Origin: a virus
Virus record (IMG/VR): IMGVR_UViG_3300025276_000033
Coordinates: 1-64,000 of that record
Strand: one strand, 5' to 3'
Length of the DNA stretch: 64,000 nucleotides
Part shown: positions 50,933 through 58,871 of the stretch, one piece after another
Numbering within the stretch: position 1 is the first letter of the stretch
Layout of the letters: each line of letters begins with the position of its first letter
The notes under the pieces: generated by a model
Told to the model about the DNA's origin: nothing
Database searches by the model: none
The model's input: the letters and a program-made list of their open reading frames with translations, nothing else
Made by a program: the position numbers and the translations under genes

Positions 50933-51996
50933 AAGAACATAAATATAATTACGAATGGACTTTAAAAGATGCCGTCTTTACAAAAGATAGAGGTAAAGTA
51001 TTTTCTTGTTTTGCTTGTGGGGGTGGTTCTACTATGGGATATAAACTTTCTGGTTTCGATGTTTTAGGATGCAATGAAATTGATCCAAGAATGATTGAAG
51101 CTTACAGAACAAACCACAAACCGAAATATAGTTTTTTAGAATCAATAACAACTTTCAAAGACCGCAAAGATTTACCTGAGGACTTGTACAATTTAGATAT
51201 CTTAGATGGTAGTCCACCTTGTAGTAGTTTTAGTATGGCAGGTGTTCGTGAAAAAGCATGGGGAAAGCAAAAGAAATTTAGAGAAGGACAATCTTTACAA
51301 GTCTTAGATACTCTATTTTTCGATTTCATTGATTTAGCAAAAGAACTCAAACCTAAAGTTGTGATTGCTGAAAATGTCAAAGGATTATTAATGGGTAATG
51401 CAAAAGAATATGTTGAAAAGATTTATAAAGCATTCGATGAAGCCGGATATTATTGTCAACATTTTCTTTTGAACAGTTCTAAGATGTCTGTTCCACAAAG
51501 AAGAGAACGAGTTTTCTTTATTTGTCTTAGAAAAGATTTATCAAAACCTTTTATGGATCAAAAGGATTTGTTCAATAACAAACCTAAGATTAATTTAGAT
51601 TTCAACGAACCTGGAATTCTTTTTGAAGAAATATATGATGGATTAGGAAAACCTATTACTGAATATAAAATGAAAGCATTTGAATGTAGGCAACCTAATG
51701 ATAATGGTATTGCTGATAGTAAACGACACGCTGGAATGAAAGTTTCTGATTACAATTGTGTCTATGTTAAACACGATAAAGTAATGCCAACAATCACAGG
51801 AAAAGCTGAACACGCAATGTTGTTGTATAACGAACCTATAAAACCAAGTAATACCGAATTGAGAAAAGGTGGAACTTATCCTATGGATTATGAATTTAGT
51901 AATATCGGATATTTGATTGGAATGAGTGTACCTCCTGTTATGACGGCACAAGTTGCAGATAGAATTTACGACCAATGGTTATCAAAAATAAAATAG
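50929..51996 (+). CDS. cytosine-5 DNA methyltransferase A3
   Basis: 355 residues from the ATG at 50929 (MKEHKYNYEWTLKD), overlapping A2 by 4 nt. Motifs are as in A1/A2 (SPPCSSFSMAG, AENVKG, QRRERVFFIC, GMSVPPVMTAQVADRIYDQW). The recognition region (AFECRQPNDNGIADSKRHAG ... MPTITGKAEHAMLLYNEP) differs from A1, A2 and A4. Confidence 0.9.
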   Translation: MKEHKYNYEWTLKDAVFTKDRGKVFSCFACGGGSTMGYKLSGFDVLGCNEIDPRMIEAYRTNHKPKYSFLESITTFKDRKDLPEDLYNLDILDGSPPCSSFSMAGVREKAWGKQKKFREGQSLQVLDTLFFDFIDLAKELKPKVVIAENVKGLLMGNAKEYVEKIYKAFDEAGYYCQHFLLNSSKMSVPQRRERVFFICLRKDLSKPFMDQKDLFNNKPKINLDFNEPGILFEEIYDGLGKPITEYKMKAFECRQPNDNGIADSKRHAGMKVSDYNCVYVKHDKVMPTITGKAEHAMLLYNEPIKPSNTELRKGGTYPMDYEFSNIGYLIGMSVPPVMTAQVADRIYDQWLSKIK

Positions 51997-52004
51997 AATA
52001 AAAT

Positions 52005-52823
52005 ATGAATGTACTAAGTTTATTTGATGGTATGAGTTGTGGGCAAATTGCTCTAAACAAATTAGAAATAAAATATGATAGATATTTTGCTTGTGAGATA
52101 GATAAGTTTGCAATACAAGTTGCACAACACAATTATCCATTGACTGAGCAATTAGGAAGTGTTACAGATTTAGATACTTCTGAATTACCTAAGATTGATT
52201 TATTGATAGGTGGAAGTCCTTGTCAAAGTTTTAGTAATTTAGGAAACGGAAAAGGATTTGATGGTAAGAGTGGTTTGTTTTGGGAATATGTTAGGATACT
52301 AAAAGAAACTAAACCAAAATATTTTCTTCTTGAAAATGTTGTAATGAAGAAGGAATGGCAAGCAATTATTACAGAAGCAATGGGAGTTGAACCTATAAAA
52401 ATGAATAGTAGAAATGTTTCTGCACAAAACAGACCCCGTTTATTTTGGACTAATATTCCAATTACACAACCTAAAGATTTAGAAATATTTGTAAAAGATA
52501 TTGTAGATACGGAAGTTGAAGATAAATATTACTTGTCTGATTTAGCAATTGCAAAAGTTCAAAGAAGTAAATTCGGTAGAGAATATGCAACATTAGATAC
52601 CGAAAAGGTAAGAACATTAACGGCTGGATATTATAAGATTCCTGGAGATGGTGTTTATTTTCAAGACCATAAAGGTAAACGAAGATATACACCAACAGAA
52701 TGTGAAAGACTACAAACTGTTCCAGAAGGATATACAGAAATTTGTAGCAATTCTCAAAGATGGAAAATGTTAGGTAATGGTTGGACTGTTGATTTGATTG
52801 CCCATATATTTAAAGGAATATAA
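52005..52823 (+). CDS. cytosine-5 DNA methyltransferase B1
   Basis: 272 residues, a different branch from the A group. MNVLSLFDGMSCGQIALNK (motif I), GGSPCQSFSNLG (Cys73), LLENV, NRPRLFWTNIP (motif VIII), TPTECERLQTVPEGYTE and LGNGWTVDLIAHIF (motif X). It resembles the compact phage/Dnmt3-like C5 enzymes that use PCQ. It lies 8 nt after A3 and 2 nt before its paralogue B2, with which it shares a nearly identical first 50 bp. Confidence 0.9.
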   Translation: MNVLSLFDGMSCGQIALNKLEIKYDRYFACEIDKFAIQVAQHNYPLTEQLGSVTDLDTSELPKIDLLIGGSPCQSFSNLGNGKGFDGKSGLFWEYVRILKETKPKYFLLENVVMKKEWQAIITEAMGVEPIKMNSRNVSAQNRPRLFWTNIPITQPKDLEIFVKDIVDTEVEDKYYLSDLAIAKVQRSKFGREYATLDTEKVRTLTAGYYKIPGDGVYFQDHKGKRRYTPTECERLQTVPEGYTEICSNSQRWKMLGNGWTVDLIAHIFKGI

Positions 52824-52825
52824 TT

Positions 52826-53755
52826 ATGAATGTACTAAGTTTATTTGATGGTATGAGTTGTGGACAAATTGCCCTAAACAAAGTCGGAATAAAGTACGAT
52901 AAATATTTTGCAAGTGAAATAGATAAGTATCCTATTCAAGTAACGCAAAGTAATTATCCTGATACTATTCAATTAGGTGATGTAAAAAATATTAAAGGAA
53001 TTGATTTACCTAAAATTGATTTGTTGTTTGGTGGAAGTCCTTGTCAGGGATTTAGTAAAGAAGGTAAACGATTAAATTTTGAGGACCCAAGAAGTAAGTT
53101 GTTTTTTGAATTTGTTAGAATACTTAAAGAAGTAAAACCTAAATATTTTCTTCTTGAAAATGTTAAGATGAATAAAGAAAGTCAAAATATAATATCTAAA
53201 TATTTAGGAGTTGATCCGGTGCCGATAAATTCTAATACGCATTCTGCACAAAATCGACCAAGATTATATTGGACCAATATTCCTTTTGACTTAAATGTAG
53301 AAACGAAAGATTCTTTTAAATTTAGAAATATAGTTCAAAAAGATGTTGATAAAAAATACAACCTGGACTTAAATAAATTGACCGAAAAATTCATTAAAGA
53401 TAATATAGGGTTAAGGAACGTAACATTTACTGAAAAAAGAACTGAAGAAGCAAAAAGATTAAGAAAGGAATATTTTTTGAAATATGGAAAAGACTATACC
53501 CCTCGAAGATCAAAAGAACTTTTTCCAAGAACTGATGATAAATCTAATTGTTTAACAGCAACATTTTCAAATAAAGAACATTTAGTTATTGATAGTAACG
53601 GAACATTTAGAAAACTAACACCGATAGAATTTGAAAGATTGCAAACGATTCCTGACAATTATACTAATTTTGTTTCGGACAATCAAAGATATAGAATGAT
53701 AGGTAATGGTTGGACTGTTGATGTTATTGCAAACATATTTAAAAATATAAAGTAG
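52826..53755 (+). CDS. cytosine-5 DNA methyltransferase B2
   Basis: 309 residues. Same first 18 residues as B1; GGSPCQGFSKEG, LLENVKMNKES, NRPRLYWTNIP, TPIEFERLQTIPDNYT and IGNGWTVDVIANIF. The middle (residues ~155-250, including ERT..AKRLRKEYFLKYGKDYTP) is longer than and different from B1, again in the recognition position. One base separates it from A4. Confidence 0.9.
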   Translation: MNVLSLFDGMSCGQIALNKVGIKYDKYFASEIDKYPIQVTQSNYPDTIQLGDVKNIKGIDLPKIDLLFGGSPCQGFSKEGKRLNFEDPRSKLFFEFVRILKEVKPKYFLLENVKMNKESQNIISKYLGVDPVPINSNTHSAQNRPRLYWTNIPFDLNVETKDSFKFRNIVQKDVDKKYNLDLNKLTEKFIKDNIGLRNVTFTEKRTEEAKRLRKEYFLKYGKDYTPRRSKELFPRTDDKSNCLTATFSNKEHLVIDSNGTFRKLTPIEFERLQTIPDNYTNFVSDNQRYRMIGNGWTVDVIANIFKNIK

Positions 53756-53756
53756 A

Positions 53757-54824
53757 ATGCATAGATATAATTACGATTGGAATTTAGAAAATATAAACTT
53801 TACAAAAGACCAAGGCAATGTTTTCAGTTGCTTTGCTTGTGGAGGTGGTTCTACTATGGGATACAAGTTAGCAGGATTTAATGTTTTAGGGTGTAACGAA
53901 ATAGATCCAAAAATGATTAGTGCATATCGCAAGAATCATAAACCTAAATATAGTTTTTTAGAACCTATCCAGGATTTTAAAAATCGAAAAGATTTGCCAG
54001 AAGAATTGTACAATCTTGATATCTTAGACGGTTCACCACCTTGTAGTAGTTTTAGTATTTCTGGCAACAGGGGAAAGGACTGGGGAAAGCAAAAGAAATT
54101 TAGAGAAGGACAAGCTCTTCAAGTTCTTGATACCTTGTTTTTCGATTTCATTGATCTCGCTGAAGAATTGCAACCTAAAGTAGTAGTATCCGAAAATGTC
54201 AAAGGACTGTTATTAGGTGATGCAAAAGATTATGTCGAAAAGATTTACAAGGCATTTGATAAGGCCGGATATTATTGTCAACATAAATTATTAAATGCAA
54301 AAACAATGGGTGTTCCTCAGAATAGAGAACGAGTATTTTTTGTATGTCTTAGAAAAGACCTTGCTAATAAATTACTAAATCAAAAAGATTTATTCAATGT
54401 TAAACCATATATCAATTTAGATTTTAACGAAACAAATATTCTTTGGGAAAATATAATTGATGAAGACGATAACAATATGGATTTATCGCCATTAGATGCT
54501 GACCTTTGGGACAAAAAAAGACCTGGAGATACAGACCTATCTGATATAAGTATAAGAGAAAGAAATATCTTATCAAGATTCAATGCAAAGTTTTTATACA
54601 AACATAAATGTGCGAACACTATTACTGGTGGAGAGCAATGCGTTTTGTATGACAAAAAAAGAAAACGAAATCACAAAGAACTTATTCAATGTTCAAGTTT
54701 TCCAAGTGATTATGACTTTGAAAAAAACAAACCAAGTTATATGATGGGAATGTCTGTACCTCCAATAATGATTGCACAAATAGTTGATAGAATTAACACA
54801 TTTTGGCTAAGAAAGTTGCTCTAA
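53757..54824 (+). CDS. cytosine-5 DNA methyltransferase A4
   Basis: 355 residues. FSCFACGGGSTMGYKLAGF, DGSPPCSSFSISG, SENVKG, PQNRERVFFVC and GMSVPPIMIAQIVDRINTFW. The recognition region (DNNMDLSPLDADLWDKKRPG ... CANTITGGEQCVLYDKKRK) is again unique. An early promoter begins 4 nt after its stop, so the array ends here. Confidence 0.9.
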   Translation: MHRYNYDWNLENINFTKDQGNVFSCFACGGGSTMGYKLAGFNVLGCNEIDPKMISAYRKNHKPKYSFLEPIQDFKNRKDLPEELYNLDILDGSPPCSSFSISGNRGKDWGKQKKFREGQALQVLDTLFFDFIDLAEELQPKVVVSENVKGLLLGDAKDYVEKIYKAFDKAGYYCQHKLLNAKTMGVPQNRERVFFVCLRKDLANKLLNQKDLFNVKPYINLDFNETNILWENIIDEDDNNMDLSPLDADLWDKKRPGDTDLSDISIRERNILSRFNAKFLYKHKCANTITGGEQCVLYDKKRKRNHKELIQCSSFPSDYDFEKNKPSYMMGMSVPPIMIAQIVDRINTFWLRKLL

Positions 54825-54827
54825 AAG

Positions 54828-54857
54828 TTGCAATTGTCAAATTTTTTTCGTATATTA
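54828..54857 (+). promoter_or_regulatory. host-type promoter
   Basis: TTGCAATTGTC and TATATTA with 23 nt spacing, 61 nt before the ATG at 54918. Confidence 0.7.
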
Positions 54858-54917
54858 TAGAAGTCAGTTAAGGTGTGTTATCGAGATTGACACTAATTAT
54901 TAACTAAAAATAAAACG

Positions 54918-55163
54918 ATGAAAGATTTAAAACTAGAAAGGTATTTGCGAGAATACAGCGACCCTGATGTGGTCGCAACACTTGAAATTGAACTGTATGT
55001 TAAAAAAGATGCTGGTGAAAACAAGGTGATTAAATTACCTTTAAGTGCTGAAAGTTCTGATATTACATTCAAAGAATTAGAAGATAGTGTGTCAGAATAC
55101 TACAAAGAAAAATACGATACTGAAGAAGTATACGGATATGATTACAAAATTATAGAAAAATAA
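54918..55163 (+). CDS. small unknown early protein (81 aa)
   Basis: MKDLKLERYLREYSDPDVVATLEIELYV...; acidic alpha/beta. First gene of a small early operon (54918-55629). No family. Confidence 0.6.
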   Translation: MKDLKLERYLREYSDPDVVATLEIELYVKKDAGENKVIKLPLSAESSDITFKELEDSVSEYYKEKYDTEEVYGYDYKIIEK

Positions 55164-55175
55164 AAAACAAAAGTT

Positions 55176-55403
55176 ATGAAAAGTGATAATAAAATTACAT
55201 CGAAAGTCCCCAAAGAATTGATTCCAGCTAATAGAACTTTTTTAATTGAAGAAGATGACATGTGTGTTCATATCATAAAAACCGGATTCAGTCAAAGAAA
55301 AAATTATCTAGTTGTTTTTGAAGATGCGTATCAACAGAGATTAGGAGAAACTGAAATGATGTCAGAATTAGATATCAAAAATAAATTCGGAATAATACTG
55401 TAA
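55176..55403 (+). CDS. small unknown early protein (75 aa)
   Basis: Contains NRTFLIEEDDMCVHIIKTG and YLVVFEDAYQQRLGE; beta-rich. Second gene of the early operon. No family. Confidence 0.6.
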   Translation: MKSDNKITSKVPKELIPANRTFLIEEDDMCVHIIKTGFSQRKNYLVVFEDAYQQRLGETEMMSELDIKNKFGIIL

Positions 55404-55416
55404 ACTTCATAGAGCA

Positions 55417-55629
55417 ATGGAAGACAAGGAAAATATAAAAGAACTATTAATTAAGTTTTGTATAGTAACAAACTTTGGTGCTTGTGATGTAGAAAAATGG
55501 GTCAAAGAAAATGGCGTAAAAAGAAAACATAGAGATACTGTAATTGATATTGAATATTTAGTAGAAATGTTTTTATTGCAACACGAAATTGATTTATTGA
55601 ATGGTAAATTAAAACAATACCTAAAATAA
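55417..55629 (+). CDS. small unknown early protein (70 aa)
   Basis: Helical protein with a short charged middle (NGVKRKHRDTVIDIEYLV), last gene before the next early promoter. No family. Confidence 0.6.
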   Translation: MEDKENIKELLIKFCIVTNFGACDVEKWVKENGVKRKHRDTVIDIEYLVEMFLLQHEIDLLNGKLKQYLK

Positions 55630-55641
55630 GTAACTCAAAAG

Positions 55642-55671
55642 TTGCAATTGTCAATTTAATTCGGTATCTTA
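55642..55671 (+). promoter_or_regulatory. host-type promoter
   Basis: TTGCAATTGTC and TATCTTA with 23 nt spacing. Confidence 0.72.
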
Positions 55672-55676
55672 TATTT

Positions 55677-55694
55677 GTTGATGAAGTCATCGAC
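55677..55694 (+). promoter_or_regulatory. 5' leader hairpin
   Basis: GTTGATG / CATCGAC with loop AAGT. Compared with the hairpin at 46861 two positions differ but pairing is kept. Confidence 0.6.
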
Positions 55695-55721
55695 ATATTG
55701 TTTAACCTTTAAAATACTAAA

Positions 55722-55925
55722 ATGAATACAAAAGAAAAATTATTATTAGAAAAACTTATTGATTTGGCTTTTTCTGGTTCAACTTCTGTTCTTGCTGAAT
55801 GTCTTCGAGAGATCGAAATTTGGGAAGGAGGTTGGGTTTCAAAAAATCCTTTAGATGGTTACTTTGAAGTAAGTGCTGATAATGGAATCTTAGAATTGTC
55901 ACCAGATTTAGAACCTATAAAATAA
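55722..55925 (+). CDS. small unknown early protein (67 aa)
   Basis: MNTKEKLLLEKLIDLAFSGS... with GGWVSKNPLDGYFEV; helical then beta. Starts 6 nt before the next gene's leader; probably co-transcribed with the membrane protein at 55932. No family. Confidence 0.55.
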   Translation: MNTKEKLLLEKLIDLAFSGSTSVLAECLREIEIWEGGWVSKNPLDGYFEVSADNGILELSPDLEPIK

Positions 55926-55931
55926 AAAGAT

Positions 55932-56147
55932 ATGACCGAAACTAAAATAATAAAAAACAATATGGAATTAGGAACAATACTTTTTTTAATATTTTTAGTG
56001 CTAAAATTAACTGACAATATTGATTGGTCTTGGTGGTGGGTCACTTCTCCATTATGGATACCGATTCTGTTTGTGTTAGCATTAGGTGGCATAGGAATTG
56101 TAATTGTAATTTTAAGTGTAATCCTATCAGCAATATTTGATAGGTAA
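55932..56147 (+). CDS. small two-helix membrane protein (71 aa)
   Basis: Two hydrophobic segments (LGTILFLIFLVLKLT; IPILFVLALGGIGIVIVILSV) joined by a Trp-rich loop (DWSWWWVTSPLW). Such small early phage membrane proteins often modulate host functions; no family is recognised and a holin role is possible but unsupported. Confidence 0.6.
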   Translation: MTETKIIKNNMELGTILFLIFLVLKLTDNIDWSWWWVTSPLWIPILFVLALGGIGIVIVILSVILSAIFDR

Positions 56148-56159
56148 CAAACGGATGTT

Positions 56160-56315
56160 ATGAAAAAGGAATCTCGCATTAAGAAAATGTTAAAGAACTC
56201 TCAAAGAGAACAAAGAAAAGAACAAGGGTTTTTTGATGGTAGGTTTATGCCAAGAGTTGAAGTCCCTAAAAAACGATATTCCAGAAAGAAAAAACATTTG
56301 AAATTAATTGAATAA
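56160..56315 (+). CDS. very basic 51 aa protein
   Basis: MKKESRIKKMLKNSQREQ ... KKRYSRKKKHLKLIE. More than one third Lys/Arg, suggesting nucleic acid binding. The ATG lies 12 nt after the membrane protein stop. Too short for a family call. Confidence 0.5.
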   Translation: MKKESRIKKMLKNSQREQRKEQGFFDGRFMPRVEVPKKRYSRKKKHLKLIE

Positions 56316-56328
56316 TATGGCGGTTCTG

Positions 56329-56360
56329 TGGCAAAACTATGGAACTAATTGCGTATATTG
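56329..56360 (+). promoter_or_regulatory. diverged host-type promoter
   Basis: GTGGCAAAACT replaces TTGCAATTGTC; TATATTG follows after about 22 nt. The downstream leader GGTGAGGGTAGTACC and CACGTTTAACT is nearly the same as after the promoter at 58216. Confidence 0.5.
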
Positions 56361-56368
56361 TAATAGAT

Positions 56369-56389
56369 GGTGAGGGTAGTACCTTTATC
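56369..56389 (+). promoter_or_regulatory. 5' leader hairpin
   Basis: GGTGAGGG / CCTTTATC with loop TAGTA: eight pairs including three G-U. Confidence 0.5.
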
Positions 56390-56412
56390 ACGTTTAACTA
56401 AAAACTTTTAAA

Positions 56413-56703
56413 ATGAGAAAGATAACACGAGAATCAATTGATGCGTTTAATTCAAACGTAACCTTTTCAAAAGCAAATACTACGGTTACGGTTTCTGATA
56501 CTACAACGGTCTTACTACTGCACGGAAACTCTATTGCATACAAAGATATAGCAACAGGAAAAGTCGAAATCACAAATTGTGGTTGGGATACAACTACAAC
56601 AAAAGAAAGATTGAACGGTCTTGATGAAGTAGAAATACGACAAAGACAAGGACAATGGTATCTTAATGGTAACATTTGGGATGGGAATTTAATTCAAATC
56701 TAA
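56413..56703 (+). CDS. small phage protein with NCGWDTTTTKERLNG motif
   Basis: 96 residues. VTFSKANTTVTVSDTTTVLLLHGNSIAY then TNCGWDTTTTKERLNGL is a pattern I recall from small conserved phage proteins of unknown function in which a TxTTxxRLN segment is invariant. Preceded by a promoter and leader, and followed by a terminator, so a single-gene early transcript. Confidence 0.65.
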   Translation: MRKITRESIDAFNSNVTFSKANTTVTVSDTTTVLLLHGNSIAYKDIATGKVEITNCGWDTTTTKERLNGLDEVEIRQRQGQWYLNGNIWDGNLIQI

Positions 56704-56726
56704 AAGTTCTATAAAAATTAAAATTT

Positions 56727-56753
56727 AAAGGCAATCATTTGATTGTCTTTTTT
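56727..56753 (+). terminator. rho-independent terminator
   Basis: AAAGGCAATCA / TGATTGTCTTT and T run, abutting a late element. Confidence 0.87.
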
Positions 56754-56762
56754 GATTAAATA
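56754..56762 (+). promoter_or_regulatory. putative late promoter
   Basis: GATTAAATA, 18 nt before the ATG at 56781. Confidence 0.5.
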
Positions 56763-56780
56763 CTAAAAGAAAATACTAGG

Positions 56781-57122
56781 ATGAGATCATTAAACGAATT
56801 TTTAAACGAATCAGAATTAACAGAATCTAAAAGAGAAATAGGAAAATATTATAATGCTGCCAGAAAAGCAAGAGCTACAGATTTAACACAAGTAGATTCT
56901 GATTATGGTGACTTAGTAAAATTAAGTGGTACTAAACAAAACCATACTAGAAAGAATGCTGGTGCATCATTTAACTTTATAGGTGCAGATGGAGATTGGG
57001 TAGAAATATACTATGACGAAAAACAAGAAAAGGTTTTGATGGCGAAAAATACTGGCATCGTTAATCCAGATTTTCATACTAAAGGTAGCATTTCTATTGA
57101 AGATATGTTAAAATTAATATAA
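56781..57122 (+). CDS. CTS protein, unknown cargo (113 aa)
   Basis: Begins MRSLNEFLNE|SELTE|S, giving two closely spaced candidate cuts. The mature part (KYYNAARKARATDLTQVDSDYG ... FIGADGDWVEIYYDEKQEK) is alpha then beta; not recognised. It stands among early-type genes but has its own late element and follows a terminator. Confidence 0.75.
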   Translation: MRSLNEFLNESELTESKREIGKYYNAARKARATDLTQVDSDYGDLVKLSGTKQNHTRKNAGASFNFIGADGDWVEIYYDEKQEKVLMAKNTGIVNPDFHTKGSISIEDMLKLI

Positions 57123-57156
57123 TCATTTTACGATAAAATATATTCCATTATTACGG

Positions 57157-57165
57157 TATTAAATA
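57157..57165 (+). promoter_or_regulatory. possible late promoter
   Basis: TATTAAATA, 16 nt before the ATG at 57182. Confidence 0.35.
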
Positions 57166-57181
57166 AGAGAAACCCCATACA

Positions 57182-57358
57182 ATGACCGATTATGCACACT
57201 ACGATGATTTTTTAGAATCAGTATTAGAAATTGCAAAAATAGAATACGAAATTTCAAAAGAAGAAATAGATTACAACGATGAACACTTTTTACAATGCTA
57301 TCAAGAAGGAACAAGCGCAGGACATGCTGTTTTTCTTTTGTCAAGTACTTGTTTATAA
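57182..57358 (+). CDS. small acidic protein (58 aa)
   Basis: MTDYAHYDDFLESVLEIAKI ... QEGTSAGHAVFLLSSTCL. It is strongly acidic and helical, with no motif. Start chosen at the only ATG; it lies 17 nt before the next ATG. Coding is plausible from codon usage and spacing. Confidence 0.45.
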   Translation: MTDYAHYDDFLESVLEIAKIEYEISKEEIDYNDEHFLQCYQEGTSAGHAVFLLSSTCL

Positions 57359-57375
57359 AATATAAATAAATTACT

Positions 57376-57600
57376 ATGAATCATTGGACCGCACAATATT
57401 TGATAGACGAAAAAATGTTCTACTTAGTTGAACATAGAATAGAAGGAGTAGAAGGAGAACACTTTTTTGAAAATCTTGATGATTACAAAGAAGGTGTTAT
57501 TGCATTAGCATTGCTTAGTAAAGAAAAGAATTTACCTTTCGATATTACATTTAGAGATACCTTTTGTTTAGTATCTGATATTAATATAACCCCCTTATAA
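57376..57600 (+). CDS. small unknown protein (74 aa)
   Basis: MNHWTAQYLIDEKMFYLVEHR...; acidic alpha/beta protein, no family. In a run of short genes of the same direction. Confidence 0.55.
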   Translation: MNHWTAQYLIDEKMFYLVEHRIEGVEGEHFFENLDDYKEGVIALALLSKEKNLPFDITFRDTFCLVSDINITPL

Positions 57601-57610
57601 AAAATAGATT

Positions 57611-57865
57611 ATGAAAAATGCAAGTATTACCATATTCAAAGATGGTGAAAATATTTTTAATTATGTTTCTGATGCAATTCCTAATGTAGGCGATTTCATA
57701 GAAATTCCAATCACCTATGATGTTGTTTTAGGACAGGACAGATTCGAAAGTAAAAAATCTAAATTTCCTGGAAAGTTTTATGTTATTGAAAGAACATTTA
57801 TTTGTAACAAAAATCAAGTTGCACTATCTGTGGTTTATGACGAACCAAAAGAATTTTTACTTTAG
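57611..57865 (+). CDS. small unknown protein (84 aa)
   Basis: Beta-rich (ASITIFKDGENIFNYV, VGDFIEIPITYDVV, FYVIERTFICNKNQVALSVV); resembles small barrel-forming hypothetical proteins common in Bacteroidetes genomes. Function unknown. Confidence 0.55.
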   Translation: MKNASITIFKDGENIFNYVSDAIPNVGDFIEIPITYDVVLGQDRFESKKSKFPGKFYVIERTFICNKNQVALSVVYDEPKEFLL

Positions 57866-57867
57866 TC

Positions 57868-58188
57868 ATGAAACAAATTACATTTGAAAAGGATTTAAAA
57901 TCCGAATGGTACGTAGTTTTACCTAATTGGCCTTTTGATAAAGATAGATTAAAGGTAGATGATGCTGCAAGTGTTTTTTGTGATATTCTGGCAAAGGATA
58001 AAAACAAGGTAACTGTAAACATTGATGAAAAACCATTTAAAGGATATCAATATAATTTAACTTTTGTGCATCACGAAGGTGGGGGTGGAGATTACCATTT
58101 CAATTGTGGTTGTTATGATTATCCGGTTTGGTTAGGAAACAAATTCGAATTTATTTTTGGTCATTTACCTGACAATGTTTATTTATAA
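57868..58188 (+). CDS. DUF6717-like protein (106 aa)
   Basis: SEWYVVLPNWPFDKDRLKVDDAASVFCDIL, then VNIDEKPFKGYQYNLTF, GGGGDYHF. This spacing (W.v.lP, DAA..fcDIL, GGg.Y) resembles a family of small Bacteroidetes proteins that I associate with DUF6717; no function is known. Two nt after the previous gene, same operon. Confidence 0.5.
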   Translation: MKQITFEKDLKSEWYVVLPNWPFDKDRLKVDDAASVFCDILAKDKNKVTVNIDEKPFKGYQYNLTFVHHEGGGGDYHFNCGCYDYPVWLGNKFEFIFGHLPDNVYL

Positions 58189-58215
58189 ATAATTTAAAAA
58201 TAAGTAGTCTAAAAG

Positions 58216-58245
58216 TTGCAATTGTCACTGGGATTGCGTATCTTG
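58216..58245 (+). promoter_or_regulatory. host-type promoter
   Basis: TTGCAATTGTC and TATCTTG with 23 nt spacing, 54 nt before the ATG at 58300. Confidence 0.75.
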
Positions 58246-58253
58246 TCTTTGTT

Positions 58254-58274
58254 GGTGAGGGTAGTACCCCTATC
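58254..58274 (+). promoter_or_regulatory. 5' leader hairpin
   Basis: GGTGAGGG / CCCCTATC with loop TAGTA; seven of eight positions pair. Confidence 0.55.
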
Positions 58275-58299
58275 GCGTTTAACTTTTAAAACTACAAAA

Positions 58300-58800
58300 A
58301 TGAATTACGAAGAAGAAAAACAAATTACTGAGGAATACAAAGAGTTGTATTCTGAACCATTAAAAAAATTAAAAGAAAGAGTACAAGGCATTTTTCCAAA
58401 TGCAAAGTTTTCTGCTGAAGTCTATGTCGGTTTCGGAAATCCAACTTTATCGACAAGTTTTTATCTGATATCGGAAAAAGAAGATCAGTCTCATAACATT
58501 GTAGATAACGATCCAGTTGCTACAAAGTTTATTGCACATTTACCGAAAATTCATCCTACTAAAGATACTAAGTTCAAATTAGAATTGCTGCGAGGTGGAT
58601 TATACTTAGAACCATCAGAAGGTTCTTACCTTGCAATGGAAAGATTGAAATTACCTTTCAGAAAAAGTACTGACGTTATTGAAAAACAAGTTGATAAGTT
58701 AGTTAAGTACTTTGAAGGTGTAGGAAAAGCTATCATTGAAAACAAAGATGTTATTTACAAAAAAGACATCAAAGATAAGTATTTAGAAATTTCAATTTAA
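58300..58800 (+). CDS. unknown early protein (166 aa)
   Basis: Start at the ATG at 58300 (MNYEEEKQITEEYKELYSE); an in-frame TTG at 58216 falls in the promoter and is rejected. Mixed alpha/beta protein with FSAEVYVGFGNPTLSTSFYL and LRGGLYLEPSEGSYLAMERLK. No family recognised. Single-gene transcript with its own promoter and terminator. Confidence 0.65.
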   Translation: MNYEEEKQITEEYKELYSEPLKKLKERVQGIFPNAKFSAEVYVGFGNPTLSTSFYLISEKEDQSHNIVDNDPVATKFIAHLPKIHPTKDTKFKLELLRGGLYLEPSEGSYLAMERLKLPFRKSTDVIEKQVDKLVKYFEGVGKAIIENKDVIYKKDIKDKYLEISI

Positions 58801-58803
58801 TTT

Positions 58804-58842
58804 AAAAAAATTCACTTTAATAAAATATTTTAGTGAATTTTT
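58804..58842 (+). terminator. rho-independent terminator
   Basis: AAAAATTCACT / AGTGAATTTTT arms (about 58806-58816 and 58832-58842) with a 15 nt AT loop. Confidence 0.75.
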
Positions 58843-58871
58843 GTATTATATATATAAGAAAAACAAAATAC

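Noticed and set aside
56308-56372. Short ORF MAVLWQNYGTNCVYCNRW
   Set aside because: Eighteen codons lying across the diverged promoter; most likely chance.
58216-58299. 28 residue N-terminal extension of the gene at 58300
   Set aside because: It starts at the promoter TTG and runs through promoter and leader hairpin.
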